A stretch of DNA of 64,000 nucleotides from Cocos nucifera (lineage: Eukaryota > Streptophyta > Magnoliopsida > Arecales > Arecaceae). The translations under genes and the position numbers were made by a program. The first letter of the stretch is position 1; each line of letters opens with the position of its first letter. The notes under the pieces were generated by a model, which was not told the DNA's origin, did no database searches, and saw nothing but the letters and a program-made list of their open reading frames with translations. The stretch lies in the NCBI GenBank assembly GCA_006176705.1, contig QRFJ01000303.1:806001-870000 (forward strand), read 5' to 3'. This document shows, piece by piece, positions 1 to 11,328 of the stretch.

Positions 1-684
1 GCTATCTCCTATGTCGTCTTCAAGCCGACGCGATCCAAGATCAGAGATCAGCTTATTTTAAATATTATTTATTATTTATTTTTTTTAATTTTATATATTT
101 AAATTATAAACTTTTAAATTAATACAAAATTTTATTTTTATGCACTTTAAATTTATGCTTTTTATTTTTAATTATAATTTAATTTTTATGCTTTAATTAT
201 TAATTTTTATTTTATCTCAAGTAGATGCTAAGATCTAACTAATAGATCTTAGTACCAAGTTTAAATTTTTGTATCTTTTAATTTTTATTTTTTATTTATA
301 ATTTTATTTTTTAATTTTAATTTTTTTAAATTTTTTTTTTATAAAAATTAAATATTTTAAAACTAAAATACTATCTTCTTTATGGATTTGATCTGACTCA
401 CTATTTTCTACCTATTTTTTAAGTGATTTAAGAAGTTAAAATTAAACTGATAAACACGGTATCCTAATGATAACATCATGCTCTTATCAGTAAACCATGA
501 TGCAATATATCAAGAACTTGTGTAAATTTGCTATGCTATCATCGGATGGAACTCCAATCACTATGGAGTTTCTCTAGTCTATAGACTTTCGATTAGTAAT
601 GCTCCACAGTATATGGATGTATCTATTGAAAATGATCAGAACACGAACTATGTCTAGGACATTCCATCATAGAATTTTTTTTGA
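1..684. other. AT-rich intergenic DNA, no gene seen
   Basis: Very AT-rich DNA with long T and A runs and no coding pattern. It lies directly upstream of the MULE transposase remnant and may be part of that element's 5' region, but I could not identify a terminal inverted repeat. Confidence 0.5.
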
Positions 685-2770
685 GTGGTTGAGATTTATA
701 TTGGGCCGACAATGACAAAAATTTTGGATGGCGATGAACAACATGTGAATGTATCTCAAATTGTATGTGCCCCACTTGCACAGTCGAGGATGGGGTCCGA
801 TCCTACTCATATGTTAGCTACCATGGAGCATGTGGAGCATGAATCTTATAATGCTTCATCAGTTAATCAGCCACATGCATTTAGTGATATAGGAGCTAGT
901 CCTACTCATGTGTCAACTACCATGAAGCATATAGAGCATGAATCTTACAATGCTTTACCAGTTAATCAGCCACATGTATTTGATGATATGGGGGTCGGTC
1001 CTAGTCATGTGTTAGCTATCGTGGAGCATGTAGAGCATGAATCATACAATGCTTCATCAGTTAATTGGCCACATGCAACACATGTTGGACTTGGAGGATT
1101 GGAAAATACAATCGATGATTTTGCCATTTTATTTAAAAATGAAGCTGCTGTTAGTTATGATCCTAATCCTATGGATGATGAAGTTGGGGATGATGATGCA
1201 AAGCTTGATGGCAGTGATAGTGGAGAGTCTAGTGCGGAGGATGATGTCCTACCATATGAGACACCCCTTGTTCCTAAATTTGGACTAGTTGATGCATCCG
1301 ACGATGATGAGATTGCATCCTATGGAGCATTGCCTGAATATCCTTTCTTTGGTGGAAATGAGGAGTTAAGAAAGAAAATGGTATTCAGATCAAAGAAGAA
1401 AGTCTAATATGTCATGAAACAATATGCCATTCATACCCACCATCCATTTAAAGTTGTTGAGTTAGATAAAATTAAATGGAGCATCGTCTGCAAACAATTT
1501 GAAAGTTGCAGATGGCATTTTCGGGCATATTGTCGAACCAGGATACAATGATGGAAGATTATGGTATATAAAGGGCCACACACATGCTTGAATGTAAATG
1601 TGATGCGAGATCATCCACTGCTTGATGCATACATGATTGCCGCTATCATTAGAGGATCAGTGAGGGTAGAGACATCTATATCCATATCAACCTGTTAGGC
1701 TTATGTACGTGATACATGGCAATATGAGGCATCTTATAGGAAGACATAGATAGCTACATAGGTTATTATCGATAAGCTATTTGAAGATTAATTCGAGTCC
1801 TATAGTACATTAGGTCCTTGGCTTGCTACAGTTTGTCATGCCAATGAAAAAATCATGATAGATTTTGATAAGTTTTCTTCACCAGATTCGAATATCGAGA
1901 TGTTCCATCGAGTTTTTTGAGCATTTGGAACATGCATTCGAGGCTTTCAGTTCTATCGTCCATTGATTAGTATTGATGCAATGCATATGTATGGACGATA
2001 TAAGGGTACACTGATGATAGTTGTGAGAAGAGATGGAAATAAGAGTATATATTCTTTGACGTTTGCTATTTGTGAAGGCAGGAACCATAGTAGCTGGTCA
2101 TGATTTTTATAGCATTTGCGCTATTATGTGGCATGTGATCAAATAGGGATCAACATAGTCTCGGATCGGCATAAGAAAATATTAGCTATTATTTCGAATG
2201 TGTCTGTTGGATGAATAGCGCCATATGGATTTCACAGATTATGCCTGAGACATATAGAGGCAAATCTAAATGGTTGATTCCATGATGCGACATTTTTGGC
2301 TTATTTTTATCAAACTGCAGAGCAAAACCAACCTTGAAAGTTCGATCGCAACATGCATCACATTGAGAAAACATGGCCCAATTGCTTTCAGTACCTCAAA
2401 AAAGTCTACTTGATGATCATGGAGGACACACATACCTCTCATTTGCTTCGACATCATAGAGATCTATTGTTCGGAGTGCATGATGCAACAATTTGGCATG
2501 CATCAGGCCATCCTCCACCGTGCGACACTTGAAAGAGCCTCCATAGTGTAGATCGACGAGGGTGGCATCACCATGATTGGGTTCAACAGCATCGGGAGCA
2601 TATTGATGTATGAAAATGATGGAAGAATTTGATTGTGGATGGTCCACCTATCTGCAGTGGTATAGGAGCATCACTAGATGATTCATTTCGCCATTGATGA
2701 GAGATCAGCCCAAGATGAGGTTCCATCCATCGGGCAGCATGATGAACGTTGTGGTAAGCATATTTTGCTT
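685..2770 (+). pseudogene. Decayed MULE (MuDR-type) transposase
   Basis: Remnant of a Mutator-like transposase, the DDE enzyme that cuts and moves Mutator elements. The first open stretch (685-1407) has an acidic N-terminal region with three 33-residue repeats, each containing HESYN. After an in-frame TAA at 1405-1407 the reading continues through a region with cysteine and histidine residues into the catalytic core near 1950-2100, where SIDAMHMYGRYKG, VVRRDGNKS and FAICEG are visible. SIDA holds the first catalytic Asp of the family. ISNVS and LCLRHIEANL follow. Many in-frame stops (for example near 1696, 1786, 1917 and 2101) and at least one frameshift near 2330 make it non-functional. No terminal inverted repeat or 9-bp target duplication was found, so element ends are unknown. 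The family call is firm from the core motifs; the 5' and 3' coordinates are approximate. Confidence 0.8.
802..1089 (+). repeat. Three 99-bp coding repeats in the MULE N-terminus
   Basis: Three imperfect in-frame units (802-900, 901-999, 1000-1089) each encode about 33 residues with a shared EHESYN core followed by VN.PH. The third is shortened at its end. In-frame expansion suggests it arose while the reading frame was still coding. Confidence 0.8.
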
Positions 2771-4781
2771 TTTGTCTAATTTTGTTATGTTGTTATTGTT
2801 TGTCCTTCTTGAATAACACATGTTTTTTTTTTGATTCTGACAGTTTGAATGGATCATGTCACTATACCACTGAGCATGGAGCGGCTTCTATTCGATCATC
2901 GTTGGATGCAAAGACCAAGCATGATAGCATCTCTCTCCCCAACCAGTTGATACCGTACTTGAGCTATCACATCATCAGCTAGAGGTGACACACGTCTACA
3001 AAAGACGAACGCAGAGGAAGCCTGAGTACCTTAGCATATACACCTTTCGATAGTTATATTTATTATACTTTTTTTTTACTAACAAACTTTATAATAATCA
3101 AATATTATAAAAATATTAGTTTGAAATTAATATTATAATTTTTTTCAAGTTGAATGCATATCTACAATTTTTGTTGGTTGCAAAAAAAAATCATTGTTGA
3201 TCTTGACATAGGTTACATGGTTGAAGATTGAGATTGTCCAAGTATTTGCATTATGCATTCGTAAGGTTTAATTAGCACTCTCCTCGACAGATATTTGCAT
3301 CATGCATCCCAAGTATCTAATCATGACAGCAATAGAAGAGAACATATCGGCTAGAGATTCCAATTCAAATTCAATAGCCAAAAAAATGAGATTGACTTAA
3401 TGCATGTTGAGATTGAGTAGTGCTAGAAAAATGTCATCTTGTTTGATTATTGCTTTATATAAGAACTCTAGATTACAAAATGGTGTCTTGATGTGTTTCC
3501 ATACTGTCAAAATCCTGTATATTCTAAGACTTCGCCATTGCAGAGGGAACCTCTTTACCACATATCCCACCACCCGTATAAGAGGAACTCTTGAGCTTGC
3601 CTGCCCATCTTCACTAACCTTCTCTTCTTAAGCCAAATACTAGACACCAATGCTCACTAAACTAACGATGACTCATGATTTTCATCCTTTTATATCCGAC
3701 CCTTGACATGCTCATTCTATTTAACCTCACTATAATGATATTATTGGCGTACTAGATTCTGTATCAAAATCGATTTTTGAAAGAACGACTTATAGAGCCA
3801 TCCTATCTTAGGACGACTTATAAAGATGCTTTACAATAAAATGATTATTTAGATGGTAAGCCACGTTAGTTGGACAATACGTTTTTTGGTTGAATTAGCA
3901 AATAAAATTATTTTTTTAAAAAATAATTTTTTATTAAATAGTATTTTAATAAATATTTTTAAATAAATTTTATTTTTTATATTTTTTAAAAAATAAATAT
4001 TAATTTAATAAAATTGTCAAGAATTTAGTGGGACGTGAGAGAAGTCTCTTCACTTAACTATTCGGCGCCAAGTCGCGTCCTAGTAGGACAGGCGGGTTCA
4101 CAGCGTGCGCACGCGTCTGTCGCTCACGCACCCGAACAGCTTCCATGATGCCCAATGTCTGGTGGCAGTATCTGTTGTTCTTGCCTTCGTTTTTGTCTAT
4201 ATACGAATAAGTATAAAAACAGCATGACAAATCCTCCTCCTTTTATTTTTTTTTTTCATATTTTTTATATTCTTTTCTTTAATTGACAGTATATTTAAAT
4301 TTTTTTATATATATAACAATAAATTTGGACTTTATTTCAACAAATTTTAATTTATATCTGATCAAATCCTCGATTGTTGGATCAGTATACATCTATGTGT
4401 ATGCACATGAAAAGATGCATTTGAAAAAAAATAGATGCATACCTATATCTGAAAAAAAAAATTTATTTTAAATTTTTTTAGACTCTTTTAGGTCAAAAAA
4501 ATTAAAAAAAATTAAAAAAAATTTTGCATATGAAAAAAGCTATAGAAAAAAAAAGATGTCTGTAGATGTCTTCAGGCATTTTTTTTATTTTATTTTTTAG
4601 GTACAAAATTTTTTTTTAATTTTTTAGGTCTGAAGGTATCTTTAGATTGAATTTTTTTCAGGCATAGGTATGTGTCTATTTTTTTTTTTTTAAGCACATC
4701 TTTTTAAATGCGTGGATATAAATATATACTGATTCAAAGATCTGATCAAATATGAACTAAAATTCAATTGAGCAAAATCTA
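2771..4781. other. Intergenic DNA between MULE remnant and AT repeat
   Basis: No gene recognised. The part near 2771-3060 may still belong to the 3' end of the MULE. A GC-rich island at about 4020-4150 stands out from the AT-rich surroundings but has no coding pattern I recognise. The rest is A/T-run rich. Confidence 0.4.
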
Positions 4782-5013
<232 letters not shown>

Positions 5014-5328
5014 GTCAGCGCATTGGTGCAAACACCATCATCATCACCCTAATCTGCGATGATGGTTCCGATGTTCTTGTCTGCAGGTAGAACAATAGCT
5101 GCAATGAGCAAGGGGAAGATGTCCACGCATATCCCCATATACGTAGGAGCCCGTCATTCAGATCTTGAAGGGCAATTCTTCAATTGCCACTTGCAGGGAA
5201 CATATCACATGGTGCATGCACGGCACATGAATAAACCGGGCAGGACCCCGGGAGATCCGCCGGGTTTAAAAAACTAATAGAAAATTCTCTTAAATTAGTA
5301 CTTGCATTTGGTGATTGTACGCAGTTTT
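5014..5328. other. Intergenic DNA, no recognised gene
   Basis: A 72-codon open stretch at 5059-5277 has no recognisable domain and no support beyond being open. I treat the segment as intergenic. Confidence 0.35.
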
Positions 5329-5787
5329 TGTTGGTAGATAACGGACACACACTCGTTCACTCATTCAAAAATAATAATAATAATAATATATTACTTAATT
5401 AAATTCTCATACACAATTTTTCATGCAAGATACATTATATAATACTATAATAAATTTTCTAAATTTTATTAAAAAATATAAAATAATTAATCATGAAATT
5501 ATGTTATATTCTAATAATAAATACAGTAGAAAAATTAAAAAAAAATATTCTTGTAACTTCTCGATTTTGATAATTAGCATAAATATATTTTACAAAAGCA
5601 GTCATAACTTCTTCTAGAAAGCTTCAATTCATGCACCGTTCAAAGTATTGGAAACTAGACTCAAAGAAATTTCCAACCATGCTTATTTGACCAGATTTAC
5701 TATAGAATTTTAAAAAAAATATATACATACAAAATACTCCAAAATTTATCTTTGTATAATAGTAAGAACCAAATTTATTTTCCAACA
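5329..5787 (-). repeat. Probable 3' LTR of a Ty1/copia element
   Basis: On the minus strand the copia coding remnant is followed by a purine-rich stretch ending GGTGGAGTAA and then TGTTGG, a typical copia LTR start (minus strand from 5787). At the other end the minus strand reads CTACCAACA and ends at 5329, giving a 459-bp TGTTG...CAACA unit. The inner edge is well supported by the adjacent RNase H tail and polypurine tract. The outer edge rests only on the TG/CA rule, and no target duplication could be tested because the element is truncated. Confidence 0.55.
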
Positions 5788-6050
5788 TTACTCCACCTTA
5801 AACTTGGCTTCTCTTAAACTCCAAGCATCATTTTTATTTTCTAAAAATGATCAAAACTGAGGGGCTTTATAAAAATGTTAGCAACTTAATCGAGTATCTT
5901 TAGATACTTGATCACCACTTTATTTTTTATAATATAATCTCGGATTAAGTGAAATCTTGTATCAATGTGCTTACTTCTACCATAAAAAATAGGATTCTTT
6001 GTCAAAGCTTGAGATAACTTGTTATCAATAAGAATCTCAATAGCTTCTTC
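5788..6050 (-). pseudogene. Ty1/copia RNase H C-terminal remnant
   Basis: Minus-strand translation gives the last part of a Ty1/copia polyprotein. It shows EEAIEILIDNKLSQALTKNP, then SKHIDTRFHLIRD and VANIFIKPL, which match the conserved copia RNase H tail (EAI..DN...A..KNP, KHID..FHF.RD, ADIFTKPL) in order. Stops interrupt it (TAA within the Q-rich part near 6047, and others near 5896 and 5847). The rest of the polyprotein is missing because the LINE poly(A) tract starts at 6066. Confidence 0.8.
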
Positions 6051-6065
6051 TTATTGTTGATAAAG

Positions 6066-8040
6066 TTTTTTTTTTTTTTTTTGGTACAAGCGAGCGGTCT
6101 AACTAGTCTAGTCCGAGAGCCATCCAAAAAATTAAAAAATAAAATATCTCTCAAGGCCCAAGAATAATTATCGTCTCTAACATCATCTCCAGTCTCTAGT
6201 ATGCTCGGCAATAAAAGAAGCCATCTAGTCCACCGCACTATTGGACTTTCAAAATACATGCTAGCATGACACTACAGTGCACTCGTTAGTGGCCCTCTAG
6301 ATGTTACCTGAGAGAGGATGGGCATCGCGGTGCATGATCCCCTCCAGAATCCAGCTAATAACTATCAGAGAATCCTCCTCAATGATGATCCTCTGCATCT
6401 GTAACTTTTGGATCACACAGATGATACCAGCCTATGCTGCACGAAGTTCCACATTCGACATGAACGTCTCAAAAAATGGTGAGCCCCTCATAGCCAGCAT
6501 CCTCGAGTCCAAGTCCCGAATGATAAATTCTGAACCATCTCTGTCATCCCTAACGCTGCCATTAAAGTTGATCTTAATAAACCCGGAGAGTGGGGGCTCC
6601 CAAGAAATGAACAAGATCCTTCACAATGTGCAGGCGCAGCTAGGAATCCCAGGGACTTGGGTCAACTAAGGTCGGACCAGTAGAGTCGAAGTGGCTATAT
6701 TATGATGCTAAGCAGCTTGCTCTCTCTATAATGCACCTGGCTGGCACAACCTCGGCATCAAAAATAAGATTGTTTCTAGATAGCCAAATTTGATAAGTAA
6801 TATAAACCATTCGATAAGCTCCAGATGGCTCCTCACCAGTGCTTCGATGAATAGCCTCCAGAAAGTATTGGAGCCAAGAGCTAGTGCTCACACCCCACGA
6901 TCGACTACATGCCATCCTCTAGATCAAATCAGCTCTAGGACAACAAAGGAGGGCATGCTTCGTGGACTCCTCCAAACCTTAGACAGGGCAGTCAGGCGGG
7001 ATATCCATCCCCCTTTCTCTAAGAAGAGTATGTGTTGGACGCCTATCTTATGCAACTTTTCAGAGAAAGAGTTTGATCCTAGAGTGGTTCTGAACCCTCT
7101 AAATCCATGCCGCATCGATCTGTAGCCTGGGTCTGTACATATCGGCAAGATCCCTAGCTAGTACAACTGCCCCCAAACACTCACTTTATGACTTCAATAG
7201 ATAGAAATCGGAATAGCGAGAATCTTCTCGACGAGCTGCTTTTCAAAGAGACGGATGACCAGCTGCCTCTTCTAGCACCTATCCTCATCATTAATCAAGT
7301 CACAAACCAGCAGATGATCGTCTACCTCGGAGCTAACAAAGGTCGGCCATTAAGAGATCGATAAATTGGATATCCAAATCTTCTGGCTGATGTCGATCGA
7401 GGCATCATCACCAATCAACCACCTGACCTGAGCTATAATCGCAGGGGCATGGGCACAAATCTCTCTCCATACGAAGGAATAGCCACACTAATCCTAAATA
7501 GCATGGGGCTCCTGGCTCCAGTCATCATACAAGGCCCTCATCTTATGGCTCCACAAACACTCAGATTGTGTAAGGAATCTGGCTGCATGTCTAGAGAGCA
7601 TGGCCTCCCTCTTGACCAAAAGGGACTAGATCTCGAGACCTCCATCATGCACTAGCTGGCACACCGCATCCTAGAACAGTAGATAGATACCCCTACCTCC
7701 TTGACACCGATCCAATAGGAAGTTCTGGAATAGCTAATCCAAACTCTTGAGTGTAGAGTAAGGTACCATAGTGTTTGCCATGAGGTAGACCAGAATAGAG
7801 CTCAGCACCGATCTAACTAGGATAGTCCTTCCCATCATAGAAAGGCCATTGACCTACTAGCCGTCAAGATGCTCCTAGATCCTCTACTCCAATGGCCTGC
7901 AGTCGATCCTCTTGAGTCTCCGTCCCATGATGGAAACCCTCAAGTAGGTGAGAGGCCCCACCTGCTCTGAGATCCCCAATTTCTCATGGATTGTCTGCTT
8001 TCCGAGGCTAAGTTCTTGGATTGAAGGCGATGGTTGATTT
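6066..8040 (-). mobile_element. 5'-truncated LINE (non-LTR retrotransposon), dead
   Basis: A T-run at about 6066-6082 is the poly(A) tail on the minus strand. Reading upward there is an RNase H domain (6432-6614; FIKINFNGSV, where LINE copies usually have FDGS, then EFIIRD and VELRAA), a zinc-binding reverse-transcriptase tail region (about 6900-7150) and the C-terminal part of a LINE reverse transcriptase (about 7150-8000; NGLSMMGRTILVRSVLSS, GGRGIYLL, SRHAARFL). The order RT, zinc-binding region, RNase H, poly(A) is that of plant L1-type LINEs. Stops and frameshifts occur throughout. The 5' boundary near 8040 is approximate and the endonuclease and catalytic RT core are missing. No target duplication was recognised. 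Confidence 0.8.
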
Positions 8041-8221
8041 TTAGAGGTTCACCAGTTATCCAAACACCCTACAATAATTATTTCTATTTATCCTTTCATA
8101 TTTCACCAAATATGAAAGGATAAGTAGAAAATTTATCCATCATCTCCCTCCTCTATCTATCCTTCCTTCAATTCATTCTTCATACCAAATAGAGGATACA
8201 AGTTCTAATTTGTTGAGATTT
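8041..8221. repeat. Short segment with a 16-bp perfect hairpin, MITE-like
   Basis: Positions 8088-8103 and 8108-8123 are perfect inverted repeats (core TATCCTTTCATATTT) around a 4-nt loop CACC. The flanking phrases ATCCAAACACCCTACAAT and ATACCAAATAGAGG are of the kind seen at ends of small hAT-like elements, but I could not define ends. Confidence 0.5.
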
Positions 8222-10621
8222 TGTCACGCCCCAAATCCAAAATATAATATGATCATGCTACTGAGGGATACCATCCTCGATAATAAAATATAATAAAAAA
8301 TTTAATTTCATCATTCATCATATAATTAAACCAAGATTAGTTCAGAGCATCTAAATTCAAAATCAAAATCAAACCCATGTCTAAAAATTTATCACTTATT
8401 AACTATAAGTCCATAATTATCTAATAAATTAACATTCAGCTATAAAATCTTCGAGCTCGCTAGTGTAGACCCCCAAGCCTAGATCATCCTTCATTCATAA
8501 TCTTATTTGTCTAGACAAAAAATAAAAAATAAAAAAATATAAGCTACACTAGCTTAGTAAGTAAAATATAAGACTCCTTATCAGATCAAGCATAAATTTT
8601 TTCATGATAATGTAATATTAAAAAAATAATAAAAAATATAAAATAAAGTATTCATAGAGCATAATATAAACAAAGTCAAAGTTAACCATGAATGCTTAAA
8701 TCATAAAATTTCATAAACATGATTCGTAAATCATTCTTATTAAGTATTCATATTATATTTCAAAATATTTCTCACATATAATTATGCTAAGATCACTTTG
8801 TACTCGTTAGTGGGATAATGTTTCTTAGGGATACTAGCTTCGGATGTCAATTTTTTTATTTTTAGGGATTCGTTCATAGCTATCTAAGAGCCTTTAAAAT
8901 CTTCATATCTTTTTTTTAAAACATACATAAATATAAATAAAAAAATAATAAAATTTATGCTTCATAAATATGTTATTTTTATAAAATATATTTATAAAAT
9001 TAATGATCATAATAAAATATATATTTTTTATATCTCATATACCGATCCTTATTTTATGAAAAATATAATTTCATCAACAATAGTTCATTTGCATAAAAAA
9101 TATGATAATTTGAAAATAAATAAGGAGTGCAATATCTACTTACCTTATTCAATTTCTAGATCTTTAGACTTTATTAGATGAATCAGATAATTTTATTTAA
9201 AATATCAAAAATATGATTAATTTCTATTTGATGAATATAATAAGATTAAATTATAAGAAAAGAGAACTATTAACCGGATATGTTGGACCGTCCGGGCACT
9301 GAGGCAATTCAAGGTCTCCTAGTCGAGGGTCAAATCTAAGCCTAGGTGAGGTGACGTATGGCATGGATATCAAAACAGCTTCGGATCATCTTGTTAGAGT
9401 TAATATAGATCCCTAGAAGAGGAAAAGATGGCTCAATAAGGAAATCCCTAGATCTTCTTTAGAAAGAGAAGTAGGTGATGAGAGAGAAAGTAGAGAGAAA
9501 AAGTGGAGAGAGAATTTGTATCCTTCAGAAGAGGCAATCATGATCGAGATCATAAGGGGTCATGTCAGAATAACTCAATAGATATTAATAGTGGTTTAAT
9601 TATATGAGTATTTGGCAAGAGTTGGGTTAGGATCGATATACTGCACAAATATCAAAGTGATTTTGGATCATCTTATTTTCATCTTAAGTTCATACTAAGA
9701 TTCATAAATCAAATAGAGAGAAAAAGAGAAAGGATAAAGAGAAAAGGAGAGAAAGAATTATTTTCTCCTTTTTTTTTTCTCCTTTTCTTTTCTTTTCTTC
9801 TCTTCTTTTTTCTTCTTTCTTTATTTTTGGCTGAACAGGAGATAGGAGCTAGTGGCTAATCATCGGAGGACTGGCGATGGAGGATGGCGCATGGCCGATG
9901 GTGGGTGGTAGCAGGCAGCGATGTATGGGTGGCTGCGATGGACAACCGGCAATGAGGATCGGGCGATGGGAAATCAAGGAAGAGGCTTGGAAAAATAGGG
10001 GACTAAGCAGCTTTTTTTTTTGCTGTTGGTTGTTTGTCGATGGCCATAAACTTGTCGGGAAGGGTCATATAAGAGGCCGAGGTACTCAACCTAAGACCTA
10101 GCTTCATGGGACAACAATGCCGATGGTAGAAAAGAGCAAAAAAAAAAGTAAAAAAAATTGGAGATTCTTTTCTTGGATTTTCAACAAAACCTATGGCCGA
10201 TGGCTATATGCAAAAACATAAAAAGAAAGCAAGAAAAAAAGAAGGGCTAAGACTTACCTTAGGATTTGACGATGTCTCTGGCTCTAATTTTCGACGAGCA
10301 TGGGTCTAAAAAAATTGGCAAAATAAGAAAGAAAAAAAAAAGAAGAGAAGAGGAAGGAGGAACGGAGGGTCTTGAAGAGAGAGGGATTTATGCCCTTAAA
10401 TAGAATGAAAGAAAAGCCAAATCTCTCCTAGAATTAGCTTCCTCTCCAATGGGATGAGATGAAAAAAAAAAGACTTCTAAAAAAAATCTTCTTCATTATT
10501 TTTATTTTTATTTATTTATTTATTTTTCCTTTCAGGTGAAATTTTTAAATAATTTTTAATGAGCTGGTGAAATTTTAAAATAGTTTTTAATGAGCTGGTC
10601 TAATTAGACCAGGCCATCACA
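8222..10621. mobile_element. Candidate solo LTR, 2.4 kb
   Basis: Starts TGTCACGCCCCAAATCC and ends GGCCATCACA. Flanks are GATTT on the left (8217-8221) and GATTC on the right (10622-10626), a 5-bp duplication with one mismatch. No gag or pol coding sequence is visible inside, so a solo LTR fits best. The purine-rich tracts and a 74-codon open stretch at 9877-10101 have no recognisable domain. The TG...CA ends plus near-match duplication support the call; no second LTR copy is available for confirmation. Confidence 0.5.
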
Positions 10622-11181
10622 GATTCGGCCATTTAAAACCATATAGTTTCCGCCTTATCTTAATTATGCATTCATAATTATGCATTTATAATGCATCCTC
10701 ATTATTTGCCATACTACAGGAAATTCAGAGTTTCAGATGACTGGATTGGTTTCGCTGTGATCCCACCTTCACCCTACTTTCAGCTTGGGGCTTTCACCAG
10801 AGAGGGAGTAAAAGACGGCCATTGTTCTATAATTCCAGCCTAGCGAGTACCATAGCTCAGATCCAAATACAAAAGATATAAATTACTTCAATATCAAACA
10901 TTCAAACTGTGATCATGAGTAGCTCAAATCGTTCTCTCAACTTAAGTATAGCAAAATAGCCAGCTCACTTATGTCTTTGTTCCTTTAAGAATGCACGGTG
11001 CATCATCCAAAATCAAAAAGAATTTGATGCACAAATTAATATTATTTGTCAATGGAAGATGGCTTGATGTTGAAAATATTTGACGAGCAGTGTAGAACGC
11101 TGGGAAAACAGAGAATAACTTGCATCTAGAAACGACCTCAACCCAAACAAACAAATAGAAAAGGCATCTGTATGCATGTCC
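10622..11181 (-). other. Presumed SEC23 3' UTR and downstream flank
   Basis: Follows the SEC23 stop codon on the minus strand. No poly(A) signal could be assigned with confidence, so the transcript end is not placed. Confidence 0.45.
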
Positions 11182-11328
11182 TCATGACTGAACAGCCAGC
11201 CTCTGAAGATGTTCACAGAATACTTGAAGACTGACATCGTCTGTGAAGATGACATCAGAGCCTGGAGCCACCTCATGTGCAGAGTTATATGTAGCTGATG
11301 GGTTCAACTTTGCCAACAAAAATCTTGC
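11182..11328 (-). CDS. SEC23: SEC23 exon 12 (residues 743-790, stop)
   Basis: Encodes ARFLLAKLNPSATYNSAHEV through HLQRLAVQS and TGA (11184-11182). It carries the family's usual C-terminus. Confidence 0.95.
   Translation of the reverse strand, partial: ARFLLAKLNPSATYNSAHEVAPGSDVIFTDDVSLQVFCEHLQRLAVQS

Noticed and set aside
9877..10101. 74-codon open frame inside the candidate solo LTR
   Set aside because: Low-complexity GGATGG-rich sequence with no domain and a position in a repeat.
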